A stretch of 14,029 nucleotides of DNA. Origin: JAVVHH01 sp050954595 (GTDB lineage Bacteria; Pseudomonadota; Alphaproteobacteria; Acetobacterales; Acetobacteraceae). The notes beneath the pieces were generated by a model, which saw only the letters and a list, made by a program, of their open reading frames with translations, was not told where the DNA came from and did not search any database. Location: contig JBPBQE010000180.1 in the NCBI GenBank assembly GCA_050954595.1, positions 1-14,029 on the forward strand, written 5' to 3'. The translations under genes and the position numbers were made by a program. Positions 1 through 7,384 of this stretch are shown piece by piece (position 1 is the first letter of the stretch; every line of letters starts with the position of its first letter).

Positions 1-376
1 TTCGCAGCAACTCCTCGTAAGCAGCCAGGTCGGCAGTCACCACCCGCAGCAGATAGTCCGATACGCCGGACATGACGTAGCACTCCATCACCTCCGGCAC
101 TTGGGCTACCTCGCGCTCGAATGCCACCAGATGCTCCTCCGTCTGCGCGGAGAGGCGCACCGAGACGAAGACGCTGACCGGGAGCCCGACCTGGTCCTGA
201 TCGAGCAACGCCACGTAGCCGCGGATGTAGTTGCCCTTCTCCAGCAATCGCTGCCGGCGATGAGCCGGGCTAGGTGACAAGCCTGCGACCTCGGCGAGTT
301 CAGCGCTCGTGGCCCGACCGTCACGCTGCAGGTGATCGAGGATAGCCAGGTCAATCTGGTCAAGTCTTTCCGTCAC
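1..376 (-). CDS. Lrp/AsnC family transcriptional regulator (3' end beyond window)
   Basis: Reading the minus strand gives a protein starting VTERLDQIDLAILDHLQRDG and continuing through ATSAELAEVAGLSPSPAHRR. This is the classic N-terminal winged helix-turn-helix of the Lrp/AsnC (feast/famine) family, roughly residues 5-55. It is followed by the start of the RAM/ACT-like ligand-binding domain (VSVFVSVRL, then EVMECYVMSGVSDYLLRVVT). About 125 codons are present and the family is usually 150-165 aa, so some 30 C-terminal residues lie outside the window. I chose GTG at 376, with AGGAAG about 10 bases upstream, because the family usually begins a few residues before LDxxDxxIL. In-frame ATGs at 409 and 406 are possible but would put the start inside the dyad at 408-426. 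Family members bind amino acids or 2-oxo acids and often control a divergent neighbour, here the 2-oxoacid oxidoreductase operon. The effector cannot be read from sequence. Confidence 0.93.
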   Translation of the reverse strand, partial: MTERLDQIDLAILDHLQRDGRATSAELAEVAGLSPSPAHRRQRLLEKGNYIRGYVALLDQDQVGLPVSVFVSVRLSAQTEEHLVAFEREVAQVPEVMECYVMSGVSDYLLRVVTADLAAYEELLR

Positions 377-407
377 AGCACCAAGACTTCCTATGTTGCA
401 GTGCATC

Positions 408-426
408 ATTGGCAGATCTTGCCAAT
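408..426. promoter_or_regulatory. Perfect 7-5-7 inverted repeat, candidate operator between divergent genes
   Basis: ATTGGCA (408-414) and TGCCAAT (420-426) form a perfect dyad around a 5-base spacer GATCT. It lies about 32 bp upstream of the regulator GTG start and about 80 bp upstream of the oxidoreductase ATG. Lrp/AsnC dimers bind short dyads of roughly this size and commonly autoregulate, so this is the natural candidate binding site. Seen: the dyad and its position. Inferred: that the adjacent regulator binds it. Confidence 0.5.
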
Positions 427-505
427 TTGGTGGGTAGAGCTACGACGGAAATGAGAGCACTTGCCAGCCCTTTCGGCGCTATGCTCGGCGTCAAGGAGAT
501 CACGA

Positions 506-3500
506 ATGGACCTTGGCCTCGCCGTTTCGCCGATCACGCTAGAGACGCGCCTGACCGATCACGATCGGCCTGTCCTGCTCTCCGGCGTCCAAGCACTGGT
601 GCGCGTCCTGCTCGAGCAATCGCGGCTGGACCGGATGGCCGGGTTGAATACCGGCGGGCTGGTTTCCGGGTATCGCGGTTCACCGCTGGGCGGCGTCGAT
701 CAGGAGATGTGGCGCCGCGAGGCACTGCTGACCGCAGCCGGCGTCCGGTTCCAGCCGGGGCTCAACGAGGATCTCGCGGCGACGATGCTGTGGGGCGCGC
801 AACAGGTCGACCTGTTCCCCGGCAAGCGCGTCGATGGTGTGTTCGGCATGTGGTACGGCAAGGGGCCCGGCGTCGACCGCAGCGGCGACGCCTTTCGCTG
901 CGCCAACACGATGGGCACCTCCAAGTCCGGCGGCGTGCTGGCCGTCTCCGGCGACGATCACGTGGCGCACTCATCCGTGTTCCCGCACAGCACCGAAGGC
1001 ATCTTCGAAAGCGTCAACATGCCGATCCTGCAACCGGCCGATGTGCAGGACATCATCGATCTGGGGCTGGCCGGGATCGCTATGTCGCGCTTCTGCGGGC
1101 TGTGGGTGGCGCTGAAGACGATTGCCGAAACCGCCGAACAGCACGGCACCGCGGTCGTCCCGAGCCGGCGTCAGTTCATCACGCCCGACATCGCGCTGCC
1201 GCCGCATGGCCTCAACATGGACCCGCATCTTGCCTGGCCGGCGCAGCGGCAGGCGCTGGAGCGCCGCGTGTTGACCGAACGGCTACCGGCCGCGCTCGCC
1301 TGGGCGCGGGCGAACCGACTCGACAAGCTCGTCAGCGGGGCGGCCGACGCGGAGATCGGCATCGTCACCGTCGGCAAGGCGCATCACGACCTCATTCATG
1401 CCCTAACCCGGCTTGGGCTCGAGCGGCATCCGGCGCTGGCGGTCTACAAGGTCGCCCTCACCTGGCCGTTGGAGACGGAAGGGCTGCGGGCATTTGCCGC
1501 CGGCAAGCGCGCGCTGCTCGTGGTCGAGGAGAAGCGCTCCTTCGTCGAACGGCAGATCCGCGAGACACTCTATAACCTTGCCGAGCGGCCGGCGGTTCTC
1601 GGCAAGCTCGATCTCGACGGCGCCGACCTGTTGCCGGCCCAACTCGAGCTGTCGCCCGAGCTGATCATGCCGGCGCTGGCCCGCGTCCTGCGCTCGTTCG
1701 GTATCGAGGTGGCAGAACCGCGGCTTCCCACGCTGCCCGGCAATGCCGGCATCATCGCCCGCGCGCCGATGTTCTGCGCCGGCTGCCCGCACAACACCTC
1801 CACCGTGCTACCCGATGGCAGCTTCGCCATGGCTGGCATCGGCTGTCACACGATGGCAGTTTCGACCAGCGAATTTACCCGCACATTCAGTCAGATGGGC
1901 GGTGAAGGTGTGCCCTGGGTAGGGCTCGAACATTTCACCGACATCCCGCACATGTTCTCCAACATGGGCGACGGCACCTATCAACATTCGGGCCTGCTCG
2001 CCATTCGCCAGGCCGTCGCCGCCAAGGCGACGATGACCTACAAGCTGCTGTTCAACGACGCCGTCGCCATGACCGGCGGCCAACCCGCCGAGGGTGGCCC
2101 GACCGTGCCGAAGCTGGCCGCCCAACTCGCCGCCGAGGGCGTTGGCCGTATCGCGATCGTCGCCGACGACCCGGCCCGCCTCCCCGAAGCCGCCGCCCTG
2201 CCGCCCGGGACGCTTCGCCATGGGCGTGAGGAGCTGGACGCGGTACAGCGCGAGTTGCGGGAGTTTGCCGGCGTTTCGGCGATCATCTACGACCAGGTCT
2301 GCGCGACCGAGAAGCGCCGCCGCCGCAAGCGCGGCAAGATGGCGCAGGCCGAGACCCGGGTCATGATCAACCCGGACGTGTGCGAGAACTGCGGCGACTG
2401 CACCGCGCAATCGAACTGCATCGCCATCGAGCCGGTCGCCACCGATCACGGCCGCAAGCGCCGCATCAGCCCGACGAGCTGCAACACCGATTTGTCGTGC
2501 CTCAAGGGTTTCTGCCCCAGCTTCGTCACCTCCAGCGCGGCGGCACCGCCTCCCGTCATGGACCATGCGGCGATCTGGGCTACCCGAGAAACGGAGCTGT
2601 CAGCCGGGCTCGGCGAGCCGACGCGCGCGACCGCCGCCGTCTGGCGCGGCTTGTTCGCCGGCATCGGCGGCGGCGGCATCGTCACCTGCGGCCAGATCGT
2701 CGCCATGGCGGCGCATCTGGAGGGTCGCCAGGTGACCACGCTGGACTTCACCGGCTTGGCGCAAAAGAACGGCGCCGTCGTCTCCCACGTGCAGATGGCC
2801 GATGCCGCGCTCGACGTGGTGTGCATCCCGCGCGGCGAGGCCGACCTGCTACTGGCGGCCGACCTGGCCGTCGGCGCCGGACCCGACGTGCTGGGGCGTT
2901 GCCGCAACGATGCGGCGGTGATCGGCAACCTGGACCTGCAGGCCGGTGCAGGCTTCCTGAAAGAGCGTGACCTCACGATCGACGCCGGGCTGCATCGCCG
3001 GGCGATCGGGCGCGTCGTCGATCAAGGCAGCTCGGTGTATCTGCGCGGCAGCCAGATTTCCGAGCGCCTGTTCGGCACGGCGCAGGCGGTCAACACGCTG
3101 ATGCTGGGAGTCGCCTGGCAGGAGGGCGCGTTGCCGCTGGGCGAAGCGAGCCTCCGGCGCGCCATCGAGCTGAACGGTACCCTCGTCTCGCTCAATCATC
3201 GGGCATTCCTGTGGGGCCGCATCCTGGCTGCCCGCCCCGAGATCGCCGATGCCATCATGGCCGACACCGATCCGTTGCCGGACGATCTGCCCAGCGTGAT
3301 CGCCCGTCGTACCGCGGAAATCGAAGCCTACGGAACAGCCCGCCTGGCCCGCCGCTACCGCAACCTGGTCGATGCGGCGCAAGCTCGCGAGACCGCGTTG
3401 CTGGGCCAACCCGGCGCATTCACCCGCGCCGTTGCCGAAGGCTGGTATCGCGCGCTGGCCTACAAGGACGAATACGAGATTGCCCGGCTGCACGCGGCGG

Positions 3501-3919
3501 CGGAGTACGGCCCCGACCCGGTATTTCACCTCGCCCCGCCCCTCGTCACCGGCATCGACAAGGCGACTGGGCGCCGCCGCAAGATGGCGATCCCCGGGCG
3601 CATCGCGCTGCCGCTGTTCCGCGCGTTGCGTCGCGGCAAAACGTTGCGCGGCACCCCGCTCGACCCGTTCGGCTGGCAGGCCGATCGCCGCGAGGAGCGC
3701 GCGCTGCTCGCCCGGTATGAAGCCGACATCAAGGCGATCCTGCCCGCGTTGCGCGACGACACGCTCGCGCCGGCGACCGAGTTGGCGGGCCAGCCGATCG
3801 ACATCCGCGGTTTCGGCCCGGTCAAGGCCAAGTCGATGGCAACGGCCGCGTCGCGTCGGCAGGCCCTGCTGGACGCGATCCGTGCGCCGGCAGTGGCGAT
3901 CAGGGCAGCCGCGGAGTAG
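506..3919 (+). CDS. Fused indolepyruvate (2-oxoacid) ferredoxin oxidoreductase
   Basis: This 1137-aa protein matches the proteobacterial family in which IorA and IorB are fused. It oxidatively decarboxylates aryl or related 2-oxo acids to acyl-CoA and passes electrons to ferredoxin or another acceptor. The N-terminal part is the pyruvate:ferredoxin oxidoreductase-like domain (SGYRGSPLGGVD). CAGCPHNTS (Cys424, Cys427) precedes the thiamine-diphosphate domain with GDGTYQHSG at 488-496 and LLFNDAVAMTGGQ after it. Iron-sulfur cysteines follow: Cys626/629/632/638 and Cys659/665/670. The IorB-like domain starts at GIGGGGIVTCGQI (719 on), and a C-terminal helical region completes the protein. The length fits the family (about 1150-1180). 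I start at ATG 506 because AAGGAG lies 7 bases upstream; a longer TTG start at 461 has no such site. It is the first gene of an operon with the acyl-CoA dehydrogenase 23 bp downstream. The true substrate (aromatic or branched 2-oxo acid) cannot be decided here. Confidence 0.93.
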   Translation: MDLGLAVSPITLETRLTDHDRPVLLSGVQALVRVLLEQSRLDRMAGLNTGGLVSGYRGSPLGGVDQEMWRREALLTAAGVRFQPGLNEDLAATMLWGAQQVDLFPGKRVDGVFGMWYGKGPGVDRSGDAFRCANTMGTSKSGGVLAVSGDDHVAHSSVFPHSTEGIFESVNMPILQPADVQDIIDLGLAGIAMSRFCGLWVALKTIAETAEQHGTAVVPSRRQFITPDIALPPHGLNMDPHLAWPAQRQALERRVLTERLPAALAWARANRLDKLVSGAADAEIGIVTVGKAHHDLIHALTRLGLERHPALAVYKVALTWPLETEGLRAFAAGKRALLVVEEKRSFVERQIRETLYNLAERPAVLGKLDLDGADLLPAQLELSPELIMPALARVLRSFGIEVAEPRLPTLPGNAGIIARAPMFCAGCPHNTSTVLPDGSFAMAGIGCHTMAVSTSEFTRTFSQMGGEGVPWVGLEHFTDIPHMFSNMGDGTYQHSGLLAIRQAVAAKATMTYKLLFNDAVAMTGGQPAEGGPTVPKLAAQLAAEGVGRIAIVADDPARLPEAAALPPGTLRHGREELDAVQRELREFAGVSAIIYDQVCATEKRRRRKRGKMAQAETRVMINPDVCENCGDCTAQSNCIAIEPVATDHGRKRRISPTSCNTDLSCLKGFCPSFVTSSAAAPPPVMDHAAIWATRETELSAGLGEPTRATAAVWRGLFAGIGGGGIVTCGQIVAMAAHLEGRQVTTLDFTGLAQKNGAVVSHVQMADAALDVVCIPRGEADLLLAADLAVGAGPDVLGRCRNDAAVIGNLDLQAGAGFLKERDLTIDAGLHRRAIGRVVDQGSSVYLRGSQISERLFGTAQAVNTLMLGVAWQEGALPLGEASLRRAIELNGTLVSLNHRAFLWGRILAARPEIADAIMADTDPLPDDLPSVIARRTAEIEAYGTARLARRYRNLVDAAQARETALLGQPGAFTRAVAEGWYRALAYKDEYEIARLHAAAEYGPDPVFHLAPPLVTGIDKATGRRRKMAIPGRIALPLFRALRRGKTLRGTPLDPFGWQADRREERALLARYEADIKAILPALRDDTLAPATELAGQPIDIRGFGPVKAKSMATAASRRQALLDAIRAPAVAIRAAAE

Positions 3920-3942
3920 AACGGAGCAAAAGGGGAGCCGCC

Positions 3943-5076
3943 ATGCTCGACAATACCGACTCGAACGACCTGATCGTCGAAACCGCCCGCCGCTTCGCGC
4001 AGGAACGCCTCGCGCCGACCGCCGCCGCCCGCGAGAAAGCCGGCGTGATCGAGCCGGAGATCATCCGCGAGTTAGGCGAGATGGGCTTCCTCGGTGCCAC
4101 GCTCAGCGCGGAATGGGGCGGCAGCGAGATCCCCTACGAGATCTACGCCCAGGTGGTCGAGGAGATCGCCGCTGGCGACGGTTCGGTCTCCACGCTGGTC
4201 AGCGTCCATAACGCACCCACCTGCGAGATCCTGCAGAAATACGGCACCGACGCGCAGAAGGAGCGCTGGCTGCGCCCGCTGGCGACCGGCGAGAAGGTCG
4301 GCAGCTTCGGCCTGACGGAGTCCTCGGCCGGGTCGGACGCCGCGAGCGTCAAGACGCGGGCGACCCGGACTAACTCGGGCTACACGGTCAATGGCAGCAA
4401 GCAGTTCATCAGCAACGCCAAGATCGGCCAGACCACGATCTTGTTCGCCGTCACCGACCCGGAGGCGGGCAAGAAGGGCATCACCGCTTTCATCGTCGAC
4501 AACAACACGCCGGGCTTCAGCGTCTCCCGCGTGGAGCACAAGCTCGGTCAAAAAGCCTCCGATAGCTGCGCGCTGTCGTTCGATGACATGCATGTGCCGG
4601 ACGACCAGCGCATCGGCGAGGAGGGCGAGGGCCTCAAGATCGCACTCTCGACGCTGGAAAGCGGCCGCATCGGCATCGCCGCCCAGGCTGTCGGCATGGC
4701 GCGCTCGGCACTGGATTATGCGATCGCCTACGCCAAGGAGCGCAAGCAATTCGGCGGCAAGGCGATCATCGAACACCAGGCGGTCGCGTTCCGCCTAGTC
4801 GATGCCAAGACCAAGCTGGCCGCCGCGCACGAGATGACGCTGAAGGCGGCCCGGCTCAAGGATGCCGGCAAACCCGCGCTCGAGGCCGCGGCGATGGCGA
4901 AGCTGTTCGCCTCCGAGATCGCCGAAGAGGTCTGTTCCGTCGCAATCCAGACGCTGGGCGGATACGGCTACCTCGCCGACTACCCAGTCGAGCGCATCTA
5001 CCGCGACGTCCGCGTGTGCCAGATCTACGAGGGCACGTCGGACATCCAGAAGCTCATCCTGCAACGCATGCTTTGA
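3943..5076 (+). CDS. Acyl-CoA dehydrogenase
   Basis: This 377-aa FAD enzyme introduces an alpha,beta double bond into an acyl-CoA and passes electrons to ETF. The first family signature is intact, GLTESSAGSDAAS at 123-135, as is the C-terminal region QTLGGYGYLADYPVERIYRD. Glu363 in IYEGTSDIQ is in the position of the catalytic base of short- and medium-chain and glutaryl-type enzymes. Length and domain order (helical N-domain, beta barrel, helical C-domain) are normal. The start ATG has AGGGGAG 5 bases upstream and lies 23 bp after the oxidoreductase stop, so the two genes are probably co-transcribed. That context suggests a short or branched acyl-CoA made from a 2-oxo acid, but phenylacetyl- or indoleacetyl-CoA would not be a usual substrate, so the pathway link is inference. 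The stop overlaps the TTG start of the next gene. Confidence 0.95.
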   Translation: MLDNTDSNDLIVETARRFAQERLAPTAAAREKAGVIEPEIIRELGEMGFLGATLSAEWGGSEIPYEIYAQVVEEIAAGDGSVSTLVSVHNAPTCEILQKYGTDAQKERWLRPLATGEKVGSFGLTESSAGSDAASVKTRATRTNSGYTVNGSKQFISNAKIGQTTILFAVTDPEAGKKGITAFIVDNNTPGFSVSRVEHKLGQKASDSCALSFDDMHVPDDQRIGEEGEGLKIALSTLESGRIGIAAQAVGMARSALDYAIAYAKERKQFGGKAIIEHQAVAFRLVDAKTKLAAAHEMTLKAARLKDAGKPALEAAAMAKLFASEIAEEVCSVAIQTLGGYGYLADYPVERIYRDVRVCQIYEGTSDIQKLILQRML

Positions 5077-5975
5077 CCCGTTTCGGCCGGCGCACTTTGC
5101 TGGCCGGGCTGGCGGCGCCGTCCCTAGCCCGGGCGCAATGCAGGCTCGGACCGCTGACCGTCATCCCGCTGGATGCGGTCGAGGGCTTCCCGGTCATCGC
5201 CGGGCAGGTCGCCACCCGGCTGGTGACGTTCGTGCTCGACACCGGGGCCCAGGCGCACCTGATCCTGCCTGCGGCCGAGGCAGTGCTGCGGCTGCCGCCG
5301 ATGGAAGGCACCGTGCCGCTGATCGGCACTGGCGGGGAGCGCGAGGCGCCGCTGGTTCGGCTGGAGGGCGTGACCCTGGGCGGGGCGCCGGTGCTACCAG
5401 CAGCGACGCCGGTGACGACGTTGCCGGTGGTGCCGCACGTATCGCCATTGCTGGCCGGATTGCTCGGAGCCCCGTTGTTAGAGCAGTTCGATCTGGATCT
5501 GGATGTGATGGCGGGACGGCTCGGCCTGTTCCCGGCCGGCGGTTGCGGCGGCGCGCTGCCGGAACTCGCGGCGCGGCAGACCGTGATCCCGCTCGCCATC
5601 ACGCCGGACCGGCAGGCGCTACTGGACGTCACGATCAACGGCCAGGGCCTCATCGCCCTGCTCGACACAGGATCGCGGGCCACGCTGCTGTCGCAGACGG
5701 CGGCCGATGCGCTCGGGCTGCGGGCGCCGGTTTCGGCCAACACGTCGCGCGGCGTCGATGGCGAGAGCTTGCCGGTGGGGCACACGACGGTGCGCGAGAT
5801 GACGGTCGGCAACGACGTGATCCGCAACATGCCGATCAGCATCGCCCCCGTGCAGCTGGGCCGGGCCGACATGCTGCTCGGGTTCGACTACCTGCGGCAG
5901 CGGCGGGCCTACATCTCCTACGTCACGCAGCGGCTGGTGATCGTCTTGCCTGGCCCTGCCGCATCAGGGCGATGA
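5073..5975 (+). CDS. Exported aspartic protease with two retropepsin-like DTG domains
   Basis: With the TTG start at 5073 this is a 300-aa protein beginning MTRFGRRTLLAGLAAPSLAR followed by AQ. That is a short signal peptide with a twin-arginine-like GRRTLLAG core and probable cleavage near the first AQ. Two aspartic-protease active-site motifs follow: FVLDTGAQAHLILP (Asp56-Thr-Gly) and ALLDTGSRATLLS (Asp198-Thr-Gly). Each is followed after about 90 residues by the hydrophobic-Gly element typical of the fold (LLAGLLGAPLLEQF and MLLGFDYLRQ). One chain may therefore form the two-lobed active site that retropepsins build by dimerising. The TTG overlaps the preceding TGA (TTGA), suggesting translational coupling. 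An in-frame ATG at 5016 would bury the signal peptide behind 19 extra residues. The substrate is unknown. The 3' end overlaps convergent pyrF by 53 bp. Confidence 0.82.
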   Translation: MTRFGRRTLLAGLAAPSLARAQCRLGPLTVIPLDAVEGFPVIAGQVATRLVTFVLDTGAQAHLILPAAEAVLRLPPMEGTVPLIGTGGEREAPLVRLEGVTLGGAPVLPAATPVTTLPVVPHVSPLLAGLLGAPLLEQFDLDLDVMAGRLGLFPAGGCGGALPELAARQTVIPLAITPDRQALLDVTINGQGLIALLDTGSRATLLSQTAADALGLRAPVSANTSRGVDGESLPVGHTTVREMTVGNDVIRNMPISIAPVQLGRADMLLGFDYLRQRRAYISYVTQRLVIVLPGPAASGR

Positions 5976-6651
5976 TGGTGCGGGCGGCCTCGGCCGGGTC
6001 CGCGGCGCCGGTGATGGGACGGCCGACGACGAGGTAATCGGCGCCGCGCTCGACCGCCGCGTCGGGCGTAGCGGCGCGCTTCTGGTCGTGATGGTCGGCG
6101 CCGGCGAGGCGGATGCCCGGCGTACCCACCAGCAGGTCGGCCCGGCCGGAGCGGGTGCGAATCGCGTCCGGATCGTCGGCGGCCGAGGCGATCACGCCGT
6201 CACAGCCGGACTCTGCCGCCGCACGCACGCGAAGGTCGATGATCTCCTGCAGCGGCCGGTCGTAGCCCATGGCCCGCAGCGCCGCATCGTCCTGGCTGGT
6301 CAGCACCGAGATGGCGAACACCTTCAAGGCGCTGTCGCCACGGCCCTCGACTGCTGCCCGCAGCATGTCGGGATCGCCATGCACCGTGACGATCGAGACT
6401 CCACGCGCCGCCGCCGCCGCGACGCCGCGCCGGACGGTCTCGCCGATGTCATACATCTTGTAGTCGAGGAACACCTGCTTGCCGGCCGCGGTCAGCTCGT
6501 CAATCAGGCCGTCCACACCACGCTGGAAGAACAGCCACATGCCGATCTTATAGAACGACACACTGTCGCCCAACCGCGTCACCAGCAGCCGTGCCTTGTC
6601 CAACGTCGGCACGTCGAGGGCGACGATCAGCCGCTTCGAAACATCGCTCAC
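5923..6651 (-). CDS. pyrF: Orotidine 5'-phosphate decarboxylase
   Basis: PyrF converts orotidine monophosphate to UMP, the last step of de novo pyrimidine synthesis, in the cytoplasm. The 242-aa protein opens with RLIVALDVPTLDKARLL and carries the catalytic DxKxxD element in VFLDYKMYDIGETV (Asp63, Lys65, Asp68). The C-terminal phosphate-binding region includes LLVGTPGIRL and DYLVVGRPITGA. The size is typical of the short bacterial form. I chose GTG at 6651 because GGGGGAG lies 5 bases upstream; an upstream in-frame ATG at 6708 would add about 19 residues that do not resemble the family. It is convergent with the protease gene, overlapping its last 53 bp, and divergent from the Nudix gene across 181 bp. 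Confidence 0.96.
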   Translation of the reverse strand: MSDVSKRLIVALDVPTLDKARLLVTRLGDSVSFYKIGMWLFFQRGVDGLIDELTAAGKQVFLDYKMYDIGETVRRGVAAAAARGVSIVTVHGDPDMLRAAVEGRGDSALKVFAISVLTSQDDAALRAMGYDRPLQEIIDLRVRAAAESGCDGVIASAADDPDAIRTRSGRADLLVGTPGIRLAGADHHDQKRAATPDAAVERGADYLVVGRPITGAADPAEAARTIIALMRQGQARRSPAAA

Positions 6652-6709
6652 GCCATCTCCCCCAATAAATTGCATCATTCTGATCTCAGGCGGCGTGATC
6701 TCGCGCAAT

Positions 6710-6747
6710 AGCCAGTCTGTCGCAAATTGGCTGACGACTCCGTCGTC
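6710..6747. promoter_or_regulatory. Short inverted repeats in the pyrF/Nudix divergent gap
   Basis: The 181-bp gap between the pyrF and Nudix starts holds two small dyads. AGCCA (6710-6714) pairs with TGGCT (6728-6732), and the match extends to 7 bases with one mismatch. GACGAC (6733-6738) pairs with GTCGTC (6742-6747) around TCC. TTTT follows the second at 6753-6756 after a GC stretch, but this is too weak to call a terminator. They could be operators or small hairpins; nothing links them to a known regulator. Confidence 0.25.
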
Positions 6748-6796
6748 GCCGGTTTTCAGGGCGACTCCGCGAGTGGTTTCGCCAATGACAGAATGG

Positions 6797-6826
6797 TTGC
6801 AAGCTTCTTTCGATCCCGGCTAAAAT
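6797..6826 (+). promoter_or_regulatory. Candidate sigma-70 promoter giving a leaderless Nudix transcript
   Basis: TTGCAA (6797-6802) and TAAAAT (6821-6826) are separated by 18 bp. A start point 7 bases after the -10 element would fall at about 6833, the A of the Nudix ATG. There is no Shine-Dalgarno-like sequence in the bases just before that ATG, which fits leaderless translation. The surrounding bases are AT-rich compared with the rest of the window. Confidence 0.5.
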
Positions 6827-6832
6827 ATAAGC

Positions 6833-7384
6833 ATGCCGAGCTTCACCAAGCTGGTACCGGAAGGCGATAATCGTCCGCGCGACGTCTGCGACACGTGCGG
6901 CTACGTCGCTTACGACAATCCAAAGATCGTCGTCGGTGCCGTTATCGCCGTTGGGGACAGCGTTCTGCTGTGTCGCCGCGCCATCGAACCGCGTCTTGGG
7001 TTCTGGACGGTTCCGGCCGGTTATCTGGAGCATGGCGAGACCGTGGCCGAGGGCGCGGCGCGCGAGGCATTCGAGGAAGCTGGCGCGACGATCCGGATAG
7101 ACGGCGTCCTGGCTCTCTACAGCATCAGCCGGATCGGTCAGGTGCAGGTCATGTTTCGCGCCGGGTTCGACGGACCGGTAAAGTTCGAGCCAGGCATCGA
7201 GAGCCTGGATGTGCGCCTGTTCTCCTGGGATGAGATTCCTTGGGATGAGTTGGCATTTCCTTCTGTTCGCTGGGTGCTCGAGGCCTGGCGAGATGCGGGC
7301 GATGCCCCGCTCGGACCGCCGGCGGGCAATCCCGCCAGCGATGAACGCGGCACCAGCCGCATGATGACCGAGGTGACCGTATGA
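6833..7384 (+). CDS. Nudix hydrolase with N-terminal zinc-ribbon remnant
   Basis: This 183-aa protein probably hydrolyses a nucleoside diphosphate linked to another moiety, such as ADP-ribose or NADH. The Nudix box is complete: Gly63, Glu69, Arg77-Glu78, Glu81-Glu82 and Gly84 within GYLEHGETVAEGAAREAFEE. Near the N-terminus, CDTCGYVAYDNPK (Cys19, Cys22) is the two-cysteine half of a zinc ribbon common in this subgroup. The last 25 or so residues (GPPAGNPASDERGTS and on) are a polar tail beyond the fold. The substrate cannot be named from the motif. No ribosome-binding site precedes the ATG; see the promoter entry. The stop overlaps the next start as ATGA (7381-7384). Confidence 0.92.
   Translation: MPSFTKLVPEGDNRPRDVCDTCGYVAYDNPKIVVGAVIAVGDSVLLCRRAIEPRLGFWTVPAGYLEHGETVAEGAAREAFEEAGATIRIDGVLALYSISRIGQVQVMFRAGFDGPVKFEPGIESLDVRLFSWDEIPWDELAFPSVRWVLEAWRDAGDAPLGPPAGNPASDERGTSRMMTEVTV

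Noticed and set aside
106..363. Minus-strand frame of 85 codons at the left edge
   Set aside because: Out of frame with the clear Lrp/AsnC reading on the same strand; its sequence is low-complexity Arg/Ser.
409..1575. Long plus-strand reading frame of 388 codons overlapping the oxidoreductase
   Set aside because: It is a +2 shadow of the oxidoreductase gene in GC-rich DNA: arginine/alanine-rich, no domain, and no ribosome-binding site.
1808..2566. Minus-strand frame of 252 codons inside the oxidoreductase gene
   Set aside because: Antisense shadow of conserved thiamine-diphosphate and iron-sulfur regions; no domain or ribosome-binding site.
6733..6756. GACGAC/GTCGTC hairpin plus TTTT as an intrinsic terminator
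   Set aside because: Stem of only 6 bp, T-run of four and separated from the stem by 5 GC bases, and it lies between divergent genes where no transcript needs to end.
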